A DNA stretch of 22,348 nt from Nitrospirota bacterium (GTDB lineage Bacteria > Nitrospirota > Nitrospiria > Nitrospirales > UBA8639): assembly GCA_003228495.1 (NCBI GenBank), contig QIDY01000024.1:1-22348 (forward strand), read 5' to 3'. The position numbers were made by a program, and so were the translations under genes. The notes under the pieces were generated by a model that searched no databases, was not told where the DNA came from, and worked only from the letters and a program-made list of their open reading frames with translations. This document shows positions 8,435 through 15,606 of the stretch, one piece after another. Position 1 is the stretch's first letter. Each line of letters starts with the position of its first letter.

Positions 8435-9751
8435 TTAGCGAGCATCATAAACCAACTGACCTTCTACCAAGGTCATCTTGACTTTTCCTTTCATCGTCAT
8501 ACCACCAAACGGGGTGTTGTGACTTTTGGAGTGAAACTTCTCGGGGTCCACCACCCATTCTTCCTCAGAATCGAAAATCACAACATCAGCCGGACTCCCT
8601 GGGGTAAGTGAGCCTACAGGAAGATGAAATAATTGAGCCGGAGCCCGGGTTAACTTATCAAGTGCCTCCTCCATAGACAAGACACCATCATGAACGAGCC
8701 GGAGAGTCAGCGGCAGGGCCGTTTCAAAACCGACGATTCCAAAAGGTGCGGTATCAAACTCCAGCTGTTTTTCTTGAAGAGCATGAGGCGCGTGGTCGGT
8801 AGCAATGACATCGATGGTGTTATCAACTAAGCCCTGCTTGAGAGCCTGCATGTCCTCGCTGGTCCGAAGAGGAGGATTCATTTTGGCATTGGCATGATAG
8901 CCCCGGACAGCTTCTTCGGTAATGGAGAAATGGTGAGGACAGACTTCCGCACTCACCGGAAGGCCTTGGGCTTTCGCATGGCGAACTAATTCAACAGATC
9001 GGGCGGTGCTCAAATGTGCCAGATGGACATGTACCTTGGTCAGTTCGGCAAGCGCCAGATTCCGGGCCACCATGACTTCTTCAGATGCATCGGGAATCCC
9101 CGGCATGCCTAATTCAGTGGACACCACACCTTCGTTCATGCACCCTCCATCGGTCAAATGTAAGTCTTCACAGTGATCAACCACGGGAATGCCAAAGGCT
9201 TTGGCATATTCCAATGCACGGCGCATGACTAAACTATTCATCACCGGACGACCATCATCAGAAATAGCCACACATCCGGCGGCAACGAGTTCGCCAATAT
9301 TCGCTAATTCTTCACCCTCTGAATTTTTCGTAATGGCGCCGATAGGAAAAATGCGTGCTTTCCCGGCCTCCTGACCTTTGGTCAACATGAATTGTGTAAT
9401 GGCCGCGTTATCGTTGACAGGCTGTGTATTGGGCATACAACAGATAGATGTAAACCCACCGGCCACAGCCGAGGCTGAACCGGTTTGAATGGTTTCCTTA
9501 TATTCGAATCCCGGTTCGCGCAAGTGACAATGAAGGTCCACAAGTCCAGGTGAAACAATCCAGCCACAAGCATCAATAATCGTGACGGAAGCCTCGTCGT
9601 CGACAGAATGTTTAAGCGGATATCCGACTTCTACGATTTTCCCATTCTGGATTAGCACATCGGCTCGTCCATTCATATGCCCAGGATCAATAACGATTCC
9701 ACCTTGAATACAGACAGTGTGAGATGAGGATTGATTCGATGAAGCTTCCAT
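8435..9751 (-). CDS. pyrC: Dihydroorotase (type I)
   Basis: A 438-residue amidohydrolase that cyclises carbamoyl-aspartate to dihydroorotate, step 3 of UMP synthesis. The metal-binding HCH motif is at residues 74-76 in VDLHCHLREPG. The SDDG aspartate region (164-167), H193 in VDHCED, H246 and the catalytic D319 in ATDHAPH are all present. Length and the REPG and GFTSICCMPNT segments mark the type I (multidomain-like) dihydroorotases, some of which act in a complex with PyrB. I chose the ATG at 9751 because GGAGA stands about 5 nt upstream; an in-frame TTG six codons earlier (9769) is less likely. It starts 22 nt after the pyrB stop and is intact, unlike its two upstream neighbours. Confidence 0.95.
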   Translation of the reverse strand: MEASSNQSSSHTVCIQGGIVIDPGHMNGRADVLIQNGKIVEVGYPLKHSVDDEASVTIIDACGWIVSPGLVDLHCHLREPGFEYKETIQTGSASAVAGGFTSICCMPNTQPVNDNAAITQFMLTKGQEAGKARIFPIGAITKNSEGEELANIGELVAAGCVAISDDGRPVMNSLVMRRALEYAKAFGIPVVDHCEDLHLTDGGCMNEGVVSTELGMPGIPDASEEVMVARNLALAELTKVHVHLAHLSTARSVELVRHAKAQGLPVSAEVCPHHFSITEEAVRGYHANAKMNPPLRTSEDMQALKQGLVDNTIDVIATDHAPHALQEKQLEFDTAPFGIVGFETALPLTLRLVHDGVLSMEEALDKLTRAPAQLFHLPVGSLTPGSPADVVIFDSEEEWVVDPEKFHSKSHNTPFGGMTMKGKVKMTLVEGQLVYDAR

Positions 9752-9773
9752 AGTTCTCCATTTATACAAAATA

Positions 9774-10690
9774 TTAAGCAGCTCCTGATAATAAATACAT
9801 TAAGGCCATCCGTACAGAGACGCCATTCGTCACCTGATCTAAAATGACCGCTGATTGACTATCTGCAACAGCAGGTGAAATTTCAATCCCACGATTTAAT
9901 GGACCCGGATGCATGACAATCGCCCCGGGTTTGGCTAGTTTCAGTCGCTCCGAGGTCAAACAAAATAGGGTGGCATATTCTCGAATACTAGGTAATAAGG
10001 CTTGCCCCAGCCTCTCTCGTTGCAGCCGCAGCATCATAATGACATCCCGATTAGCGCATCATCAAATCGATAAAAGACTTTGGCGCCAAGCCGTTCAACC
10101 GAAAGAGGGATCATGGTTGGCGGAGCCACAACTCTGACCTCAGCCCCTAATTTGGTTAAGGCAGCCATATTGGAGCGCGCCACGCGGCTATGAGCAACAT
10201 CTCCAACAATCACGACGGTCAACCCGTCAATTCTTTCTTTTTTCTCCTTAATGGTATACACATCGAGCAGTGCCTGAGTGGGATGGGCATGCCACCCATC
10301 TCCTGCATTAATAACTGAAGATTGGACAAATCGCGCCAAATGTTCAGCCGCGCCGGGTGAGGAATGCCGCAGCACAATAATATCTGCCTGCATGGATTCG
10401 ATGTTTTTGGCCGTATCAATAAGTGTTTCTCCTTTTACGACACTACTGGTCGATGGAGAAAAATTAATGACGTCAGCACTCAACCGTTTCGCCGCCAACT
10501 CAAAAGACGTTCGTGTCCGAGTACTGGGTTCATAAAATAAATTGACTACCGTTTTTCCACGCAATGCTGGGACTTTTTTGATATCTCGTCCACCGACTTC
10601 TTTCAACGACTCTGCCGTCGTCAGAATCAAATCAATTTCTTCAGCCGATAATTCGGAAATCGTAAGTAAGTCTTTGCGTTTCAAGCCCAT
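9774..10690 (-). pseudogene. pyrB: Aspartate carbamoyltransferase catalytic chain, frameshifted into two ORFs
   Basis: PyrB condenses carbamoyl phosphate with aspartate, the committed step of pyrimidine synthesis. Here it is split. The first part, 10690-10034 (218 codons), holds the carbamoyl-phosphate loop STRTRTSFE (56-64) and HPTQALLD. It runs correctly to DDALIG, then ends MSL-stop. The second part, 10037-9774 (87 codons), begins MMLRLQRERLG in another frame and carries the remaining aspartate-domain motif HPGPLNRG. Joined, they make about 305 residues, the normal family length. Between ATC (Ile) and GAT (Asp of DVIMMLR) only two bases remain where homologues usually have a Gly and one more residue. 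That fits a net loss of 4 nt, or of 1 nt if that residue is absent. The ORFs overlap as ATGA with GGGA 7 nt upstream, so a re-initiated second polypeptide is conceivable. No other lesion is seen; sequence error remains possible. Confidence 0.85.
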
Positions 10691-10698
10691 AGATCGTG

Positions 10699-11231
10699 TT
10701 ACTTAGGAATACTCGTGATAATAGAAACCCGATCAATCTGCCCTAATTCTTCAAAAAATACCTGAACGTTCTCCTCGCATGCTGTAGGAATACTTTTTCC
10801 AACATAATTGGCTCGAATGGGGAGCTGCCGATGTCCACGATCCACCAATACGGCGAGTTGAATTTCCGCAGGGCGGCCAAAATCCATGAGGTCCGACCGG
10901 TAAACAACACATCATCCACCAACACAATTTTCAATTCAGAAATATTGAACGGAATCGATGTTTTTCGAATCTCAGGTTGGTCTTTGCGAATCGACAGATC
11001 ATCTCGGTATAACGTGATATCCAGTTCGCCTAACGGAATTTCACGTTGCTCTATTTGCTGAAGACGAGTCGTCAAGCGTTGGGCCAGATATATACCACCC
11101 GTGCGAATTCCAACCAAGGCCAACCCCTGAGACCCTTTGTTCCGCTCGATTATTTCATGACTAATTCTGGATAACGCCCTGGACATTTCCTGGGCATCCA
11201 TCAAGATTCGTTCTGGCTGAGGAGAAGTCAT
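10699..11231 (-). pseudogene. pyrR: Pyrimidine operon attenuation protein / uracil phosphoribosyltransferase PyrR, frameshifted by a deletion
   Basis: PyrR binds the pyr leader RNA in response to UMP and often has uracil phosphoribosyltransferase activity. The ATG at 11231 starts a normal protein through the PRPP-binding loop VDDVLFTGRT (residues 105-114). The frame then diverges, giving SWILAALRK and an unrelated tail to a stop at 10743. The true C-terminus, MDFGRPAEIQLAVLVDRGH and onward, continues in another frame from about 10887 to a stop at 10699. Homologues have eight residues between GRT and the DFGRP segment (24 nt); only two bases (TC) remain, so about 22 nt are missing. Without the deletion the protein would be about 184 residues, the family norm. 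The gene is first in the operon behind its own attenuator. A truncated product without the C-terminal half should not fold normally. Confidence 0.87.
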
Positions 11232-11282
11232 AAATTAATGTATACCTTTAATGTATTTGATCTCATAACGCATAAAACACAT

Positions 11283-11316
11283 AAAAAAACCCTTCTCCGC
11301 ACAACATGAGAAGGGT
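11283..11316 (-). terminator. Intrinsic terminator of the pyr leader (attenuator)
   Basis: On the minus strand a perfect 9-bp stem, ACCCTTCTC (11316-11308) and GAGAAGGGT (11297-11289), encloses a 10-nt loop and runs into seven T (11289-11283). It lies between the pyr promoter and the pyrR start, 50 nt before the gene, so it can stop transcripts before pyrR. The upstream GGGTAA (11367-11362, inside the PyrR hairpin) can pair with TTACCC (11318-11313), which overlaps the 5' arm. That would be an antiterminator exclusive with both hairpins. It would also stop any read-through from the ABC transporter genes upstream. Confidence 0.9.
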
Positions 11317-11359
11317 AAATGAATCTTGGCCCAGTGGACGGCCACCATCAGTTTTTTCT

Positions 11360-11391
11360 CCTTACCCACCTCACTGGATGAGTCTTAAAGG
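11360..11391 (-). promoter_or_regulatory. PyrR-binding hairpin (anti-antiterminator) in the pyr leader
   Basis: The minus strand reads CATCCAGTGAGGTG (11380-11367), matching the known PyrR-binding consensus ARUCCNGNGAGGYU at 12 of 14 positions. The two differences are the first and last bases, where an A-U becomes C-G, so pairing is kept. The element folds as CCTT/AAGG (lower stem), a UAAG bulge, ACTC/GGGT (upper stem) and the conserved CC-AGTGA-GG tip. It begins about 8 nt after the -10 box and precedes the terminator. UMP-bound PyrR would be expected to stabilise it and so favour termination. Confidence 0.85.
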
Positions 11392-11398
11392 TTTCCCC

Positions 11399-11427
11399 AT
11401 CCTATTCGTGGAGACTCCTCCTGTCAA
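11399..11427 (-). promoter_or_regulatory. sigma70-type promoter of the pyrimidine operon
   Basis: A perfect -35 box TTGACA (11427-11422) is followed by a 17-nt spacer and the -10 box TAGGAT (11404-11399). The predicted transcript starts just before the PyrR hairpin. It lies 60 nt beyond the stop of the ABC permease gene, so the pyr operon has its own promoter. The spacer contains a short inverted repeat (GGAG-T-CTCC), of unknown relevance. Confidence 0.8.
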
Positions 11428-11487
11428 GGGTGAAAAGACTAACTAGCTGGGCAACAATGTCCTGTCCATTCCAACGATTCCTATAAG

Positions 11488-12279
11488 TTATTCTCCAACG
11501 CGAACGAGCATGCCTTTGTCTTTGCACACGTTGAAGGTGTGATAAAACCACCCCACAATGATGACCAAGAAAAACAGGTTTAAGCCGGTTGCCCATAGAA
11601 TATGATCCACAGGCATGGCTCCATCCACAAGCACCGTGCGCATGCCTTCAAAAATATGGGCGGGAGGGACCATCCAAGCAATGGATTGGAGGATGGGCGG
11701 GAGAACCTCAAGAGGATAAAACACGCAGGAAATGGGCTGAAACAAAAAGACCATTCCCCAAGCCAAGACTTCTGCTTGCTGTCCGAATCGCATAATGATG
11801 GAGGTGGTTAACACGCCAATAATCCATCCAGAGACAACCAAATTCAAAATAAAGGGAAAAAGCGAAATGCCTATTTTCAGCATATCATAGGAATAAAACA
11901 CCCAAGCAAATACCATCATCAGGCTGCCAACGGCTATCACCTTTAACATACTCATGATCATTGTTGAGACCAGGTATTCTCCAACCGTCAATGGACTGGC
12001 AAAGAGGTTCATAAGATTGCGAGCCCACATTTCTTCCAGAAACGAAACGGCAATGCCTTGTTGGGCTCGAAACAAGACATCCCAAAGAATTAAGGCCCCT
12101 AAAAAAAAGGCGACGGCTCCATGAAGGGACACTCCAGCTTCTTTCAAATACATGGTAATGAAACCCCACACCACGAGATCTAAAAATGGCCAATAAAAAA
12201 TTTCCAGCAAGCGCGCAAAACTGCGCTTATAGAGATAGAGGTGGCGGGACAGAAGCCCTCCAATTCGTCCTAGGTTCAT
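11488..12279 (-). CDS. ABC-2 type transporter permease
   Basis: A 263-residue membrane protein with about six transmembrane segments and the overall layout of ABC-2 permeases: a charged N-terminal amphipathic stretch, a PLTVGEYLVSTM segment after the second helix, and the late QPISCVFYPLEVLPPILQ motif followed by PPAHIFEGMR. This subfamily moves drugs, lipids or polysaccharides, but nothing here fixes the substrate. The start ATG overlaps the ATPase stop by 4 nt (ATGA), so the two are a coupled pair making one exporter. It ends the tatC-to-permease gene run; the next gene downstream has its own promoter and leader. Confidence 0.87.
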   Translation of the reverse strand: MNLGRIGGLLSRHLYLYKRSFARLLEIFYWPFLDLVVWGFITMYLKEAGVSLHGAVAFFLGALILWDVLFRAQQGIAVSFLEEMWARNLMNLFASPLTVGEYLVSTMIMSMLKVIAVGSLMMVFAWVFYSYDMLKIGISLFPFILNLVVSGWIIGVLTTSIIMRFGQQAEVLAWGMVFLFQPISCVFYPLEVLPPILQSIAWMVPPAHIFEGMRTVLVDGAMPVDHILWATGLNLFFLVIIVGWFYHTFNVCKDKGMLVRVGE

Positions 12280-13028
12280 TTCTCTTTTGACTCCCGCGCT
12301 AATTTTAAAAAGACTTCTTCTAAATCACGTTGCCCATAACGTTGAATAATTTGGTCGGAAGTGCCTTCCGCCACAATGTGGCCATGTTGCAGAAAGATGA
12401 TGCGATTCGACATTTCTTCCATTTCGCGCATATTGTGGGAGGTATAGAGAATGCTTAACCCGGCGGTTCGTTGATACTCCTTCAGAAATATTTTAATTTT
12501 GTTGACAATGTCGGGATCTAAACTGGCTGTGGGTTCGTCTAAGAACAGCACTTTGGGTTCTGTCATAATGGCCTTGGCTAATGTCAGGCGAGACATTTGA
12601 CCTGATGATAATTTTCGGGTGAGCTTGTACTGAATATCACCCATCTCCAATTTTTCAATAATTTCATCAATGCGCTTCTGAATGTTTTGCAGGCTATAGA
12701 GCCGGGCAATCACTTTGAGGTTTTCCTCTACCGTTAAGGAAAACGGCATGGAAATATACGTGGAAGAGAAATTGACTTGTCGGAGAATCGTTTCACGATG
12801 CTGGGCGAGATCAAGCCCAAACATATGGATGGTACCTGACGTGGGGGTAATCAATCCCAGCAACATATGAATGGTCGTAGTTTTACCGGCACCGTTTGGC
12901 CCCAGCAGTCCCAAGATTTCGCCTTCTTGGATGTCAAACGAAACATCATCGACAGCCGTAAAATCGTCAAATCGCTTGGTCAGATTTCGAACTTCAACAA
13001 TGGGTTTAGACATGAAACCGAAGGACAT
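12276..13028 (-). CDS. ABC transporter ATP-binding protein
   Basis: A 250-residue ATPase that powers the ABC-2 permease encoded immediately downstream. Walker A GPNGAGKT (about residues 43-50), the signature LSSGQ (a variant of LSGGQ, within RKLSSGQMSRL), Walker B VLFLDEPTASLD and the switch histidine in TSHN are all visible, so it should be active. There are two plausible starts, ATG 13028 and ATG 13013, with no good ribosome-binding site before either. I kept the first, which follows the cytochrome stop by 2 nt. The tight spacing suggests co-expression with the cytochrome, hinting at a role in export or assembly linked to it, but that is only inference from position. Confidence 0.9.
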   Translation of the reverse strand: MSFGFMSKPIVEVRNLTKRFDDFTAVDDVSFDIQEGEILGLLGPNGAGKTTTIHMLLGLITPTSGTIHMFGLDLAQHRETILRQVNFSSTYISMPFSLTVEENLKVIARLYSLQNIQKRIDEIIEKLEMGDIQYKLTRKLSSGQMSRLTLAKAIMTEPKVLFLDEPTASLDPDIVNKIKIFLKEYQRTAGLSILYTSHNMREMEEMSNRIIFLQHGHIVAEGTSDQIIQRYGQRDLEEVFLKLARESKEK

Positions 13029-13030
13029 TG

Positions 13031-13729
13031 TTAAAATAAAAATCCGCCGATTTTATCCGGCAGGTGACATGTTTCACAGCGATTGCTCAGGACTTGGCCA
13101 TCATGTATTTGCTTTCCATCATGACAACGCATGCAATCCGCCATCGTGGTTTTCCAGAGCATAGAGTCCTGAGGAAGATCGGGCTTGTGTGGTTGGTCAT
13201 CGAGCTTGACATGCCCACGTGGAATAACAATGGGGTACCCTTTAATAGGTTTCCCATGCACGACGCGGGAATGACAGATCGTACAGCCTTCGCCTTGCCC
13301 ACGTTTTTCAAAAGCTACCATATGTTCCCGATGGTCCATAATAAGCCCCACTTCTTTGACTGGTGGAGGCAAATCTCGGGAGGATACTTCTGTGACTCGT
13401 AAAATCGCGCGATGACATCCAAGACAGACGGATGAATCCACATGCGATTGGAGGTTGTGGGGTTCGGTCGGTGTTCCGAAGAAGGTAATGGCCACGTCCT
13501 TTAAGCCTGCCAACACCTTATCCTGGATGAATCCTGAGAACCCAGGTCTCACGTGGCAATCTACACAAGTCACATCTTTATGACTGGAGCGAATCCAGGA
13601 ATCATAAGACGGCTTAATTGTATGACAACTGGCGCAGAATGTTGGCTGGTTGGTGAGAGGAATAGCTACCGCCCCTCCTAAGGCCAACACAAGGAGCGTG
13701 GCCACAATGAGGGTCAGACTGTTACCCAT
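13031..13729 (-). CDS. Membrane-anchored six-haem cytochrome c (NapC/NirT-like)
   Basis: A 232-residue periplasmic electron carrier. One N-terminal hydrophobic helix (residues 4-24) anchors it, and six CxxCH haem-binding motifs follow at C32, C55, C102, C149, C199 and C218. The first two sit in the FCASCHTIKPSYDSW...SSHKDVTCVDCHV pattern typical of NapC/NrfH/NirT quinol dehydrogenases, which pass electrons from the quinol pool to periplasmic reductases. Standard NapC proteins have four or five haems, so this is an extended relative. Several free histidines lie between motifs and could be distal ligands. It follows mobB by 5 nt and precedes the ABC ATPase by 2 nt. A role with a molybdoenzyme is suggested by its neighbours, not shown. 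Confidence 0.87.
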   Translation of the reverse strand: MGNSLTLIVATLLVLALGGAVAIPLTNQPTFCASCHTIKPSYDSWIRSSHKDVTCVDCHVRPGFSGFIQDKVLAGLKDVAITFFGTPTEPHNLQSHVDSSVCLGCHRAILRVTEVSSRDLPPPVKEVGLIMDHREHMVAFEKRGQGEGCTICHSRVVHGKPIKGYPIVIPRGHVKLDDQPHKPDLPQDSMLWKTTMADCMRCHDGKQIHDGQVLSNRCETCHLPDKIGGFLF

Positions 13730-13734
13730 GGAAG

Positions 13735-14238
13735 TTACGAATTCACTTGGCGTGGAAACCGGGAGATAATGATCTTGGCCAACCCCTGGACATCATCTCG
13801 ATCAAACCAGGGTGCGTTGGTATCTATGGGCTTGATGGAAGCGACGGCGATTAATCCTTCAAGTGATACATCGACTTCTTGCAGTTCCTCTCGCACCACA
13901 ACGACTTTGGGAAATCCTTCGCTTTTCCAACCCTCCGCGATAATTAAATCGGTGTCATGGTTAACGAATCGATCTCGTACGGCCTCGACAGGAAGTTCTT
14001 CAGGCACATCGGCGAACATGGCCAGACTGCCCTTAGAAAGTACGACAACTTGACTGGCCCCCGCACGTTTATGTCGCCAACTATCTTTTCCCTCTGTATC
14101 GAGATCAAACCCATGGCCGGCATGTTTGATTGTGGCGACTCGATAGCCTGCCTGAGTGAGCTCTGGAATCAATCGTTCGATGAGAGTGGTTTTGCCACTA
14201 TTGGAGCGGCCCACGAAACACACAATAGGGGGTGCCAT
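13735..14238 (-). CDS. mobB: Molybdopterin-guanine dinucleotide biosynthesis adapter protein MobB
   Basis: A 167-residue P-loop GTP-binding protein that supports formation or delivery of the bis-MGD form of molybdenum cofactor. Walker A GRSNSGKTTL lies at residues 10-19, followed by the family-typical TIKHAGHGFDLDTEGKDSWRH segment and then AGAS and LIIAEGWKSEGFPKV. Length is normal and no separate mobA is present in the window. It lies 80 nt after moeA and 5 nt before the cytochrome, all on one strand. Its presence implies that at least one enzyme of the DMSO-reductase type (bis-MGD, such as nitrate reductase or nitrite oxidoreductase) is made by the host. Confidence 0.92.
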   Translation of the reverse strand: MAPPIVCFVGRSNSGKTTLIERLIPELTQAGYRVATIKHAGHGFDLDTEGKDSWRHKRAGASQVVVLSKGSLAMFADVPEELPVEAVRDRFVNHDTDLIIAEGWKSEGFPKVVVVREELQEVDVSLEGLIAVASIKPIDTNAPWFDRDDVQGLAKIIISRFPRQVNS

Positions 14239-14318
14239 TTTGAAGCCTGTATTTCCTTGTATAAATTATGAGGAATAATCAATGCCCGTCGTATGACATA
14301 AACAACAATTGAAACGGC

Positions 14319-15548
14319 TTAAAAATTCCTGGACAACAATTGTACATTCACGACATCACCCGGTTGAAGTCCTGCCACTTCTTCCGGTACGTCAATAAAT
14401 CCATTGGCCTTGACCATCGAGGTTAATATCCCAGACCCTTGTTTGCCCGTGGTCCGGACAACTAAGGCGCCGTTTTCATACGAAAGAACACCTCGAAGAA
14501 AATGCCGACGATCCGTCTGCTTCGAAAAGGTCTCTTGGAACGTCGCTCTGACTATTGGACGTTCCCAGGTAGCATGGCCTCCTAACTTCATTATGGCCGG
14601 TCGGACCAGCTGATCAAAAGTCACCATGGAAGATACGGGATTCCCGGGTAACCCGAAAGCCAATTTCCCTTGAATTTTCCCAAAGGCGACAGGCTGCCCA
14701 GGGCGAATAGCCAATTTCCAAAAGTTCATGTCTGCTCCAAGTTCCGCAAACACCGGCTTAGTAAAATCGGAATCTCCCATGGAGACACCACCTGACAGCA
14801 CCAGAATATCACAGGTCAACCCTTGCTGAATTTTCTCTTTTAAGGAATCAGGATTATCTTTAGCAATGCCTAATAAGACGGCGATACCGCCTGCCTCTTG
14901 TACGCCGGCCGCCATGCCATAGCTATTCGAGTTGACAATTTTGTGTTCGTCGAAGGATTCATCCAAATCAGCTAACTCGTCGCCTGTTGAAAGAATTCCC
15001 ACGCGTGGCCGCTGGTGGACGAGCACAAACGATTTTGCCAGAATCGCCAGCATGCCGATTTCTCCCGACCGGAGTGGAGTCCCTTTGGCAATAATACAGT
15101 CCCCTTCATGAACATCTTCCCCTTTGGGGCGAATGTTGGCACCCTGTCCATATTCAGACATCATAATTCGAACGGTTGTTTCTGAGGGTTCAGTATATTC
15201 AATGCGAACCACCGTATCGGCTCCAGCCGGCATGGGGGCACCAGTCATAATACGAATAGCTTCCCCAGGGCCGACAGATTTGGTCGCTACGGCACCAGCA
15301 GCAACATCTTCGACAATCTTCAATTCAGGAATTTTTGATATGGCATGTTCAGAATGAATATCTGACCATCGGACCGCAAACCCATCCATCGCTGAATTAT
15401 CCCAAGGGGGATTTGCGCGTGGGGCAATAATATCTTCTCCCAACACACGTCCCAAAACATCAAGTAAACCAATTTTTTCACAACCAAGGGGTTGAGCTGC
15501 ACCTAAAACAATTTGCTGGGCAGCTGTTAATGAAGTTAAAGAATCCAT
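14319..15548 (-). CDS. moeA: Molybdopterin molybdenumtransferase MoeA
   Basis: A protein of about 409 residues that inserts molybdate into adenylated molybdopterin. It shows NPPWDNSAMDGFAV early on, the GAPMPAGADTVV motif, the MoCF-binding domain with GILSTGDEL and LSGGVSMGDSDF, and GLPGNPVSSMVTF before the C-terminal beta domain. The frame is open further upstream to a TTG at 15641, which would overlap mrp. I prefer the ATG at 15548, which starts MDSLTSLTAAQQIV and gives the usual length; its ribosome site (GGTAAG) is modest. It follows mrp by 58 nt. Together with moaB/mog and mobB it makes the late part of the molybdenum cofactor pathway; the early genes (moaA, moaC, moaE) are not in the window. 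Confidence 0.92.
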   Translation of the reverse strand: MDSLTSLTAAQQIVLGAAQPLGCEKIGLLDVLGRVLGEDIIAPRANPPWDNSAMDGFAVRWSDIHSEHAISKIPELKIVEDVAAGAVATKSVGPGEAIRIMTGAPMPAGADTVVRIEYTEPSETTVRIMMSEYGQGANIRPKGEDVHEGDCIIAKGTPLRSGEIGMLAILAKSFVLVHQRPRVGILSTGDELADLDESFDEHKIVNSNSYGMAAGVQEAGGIAVLLGIAKDNPDSLKEKIQQGLTCDILVLSGGVSMGDSDFTKPVFAELGADMNFWKLAIRPGQPVAFGKIQGKLAFGLPGNPVSSMVTFDQLVRPAIMKLGGHATWERPIVRATFQETFSKQTDRRHFLRGVLSYENGALVVRTTGKQGSGILTSMVKANGFIDVPEEVAGLQPGDVVNVQLLSRNF

Positions 15549-15606
15549 GATCTTACCAAATACTTCTAAACGATCATTAAGGGCACGGGTTGGCTTTGCC
15601 GGGCGT

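Noticed and set aside
10743..10887. The shifted tail of the first pyrR frame as a novel C-terminal domain
   Set aside because: The same bases, in another frame, encode the true conserved PyrR C-terminus, so the tail is a by-product of the deletion.
11283..11316. The hairpin as merely the end of the ABC transporter transcript
   Set aside because: A perfect promoter -35 and the PyrR loop lie between the permease stop and this hairpin, so its main place is in the pyr leader, although it may also stop read-through.
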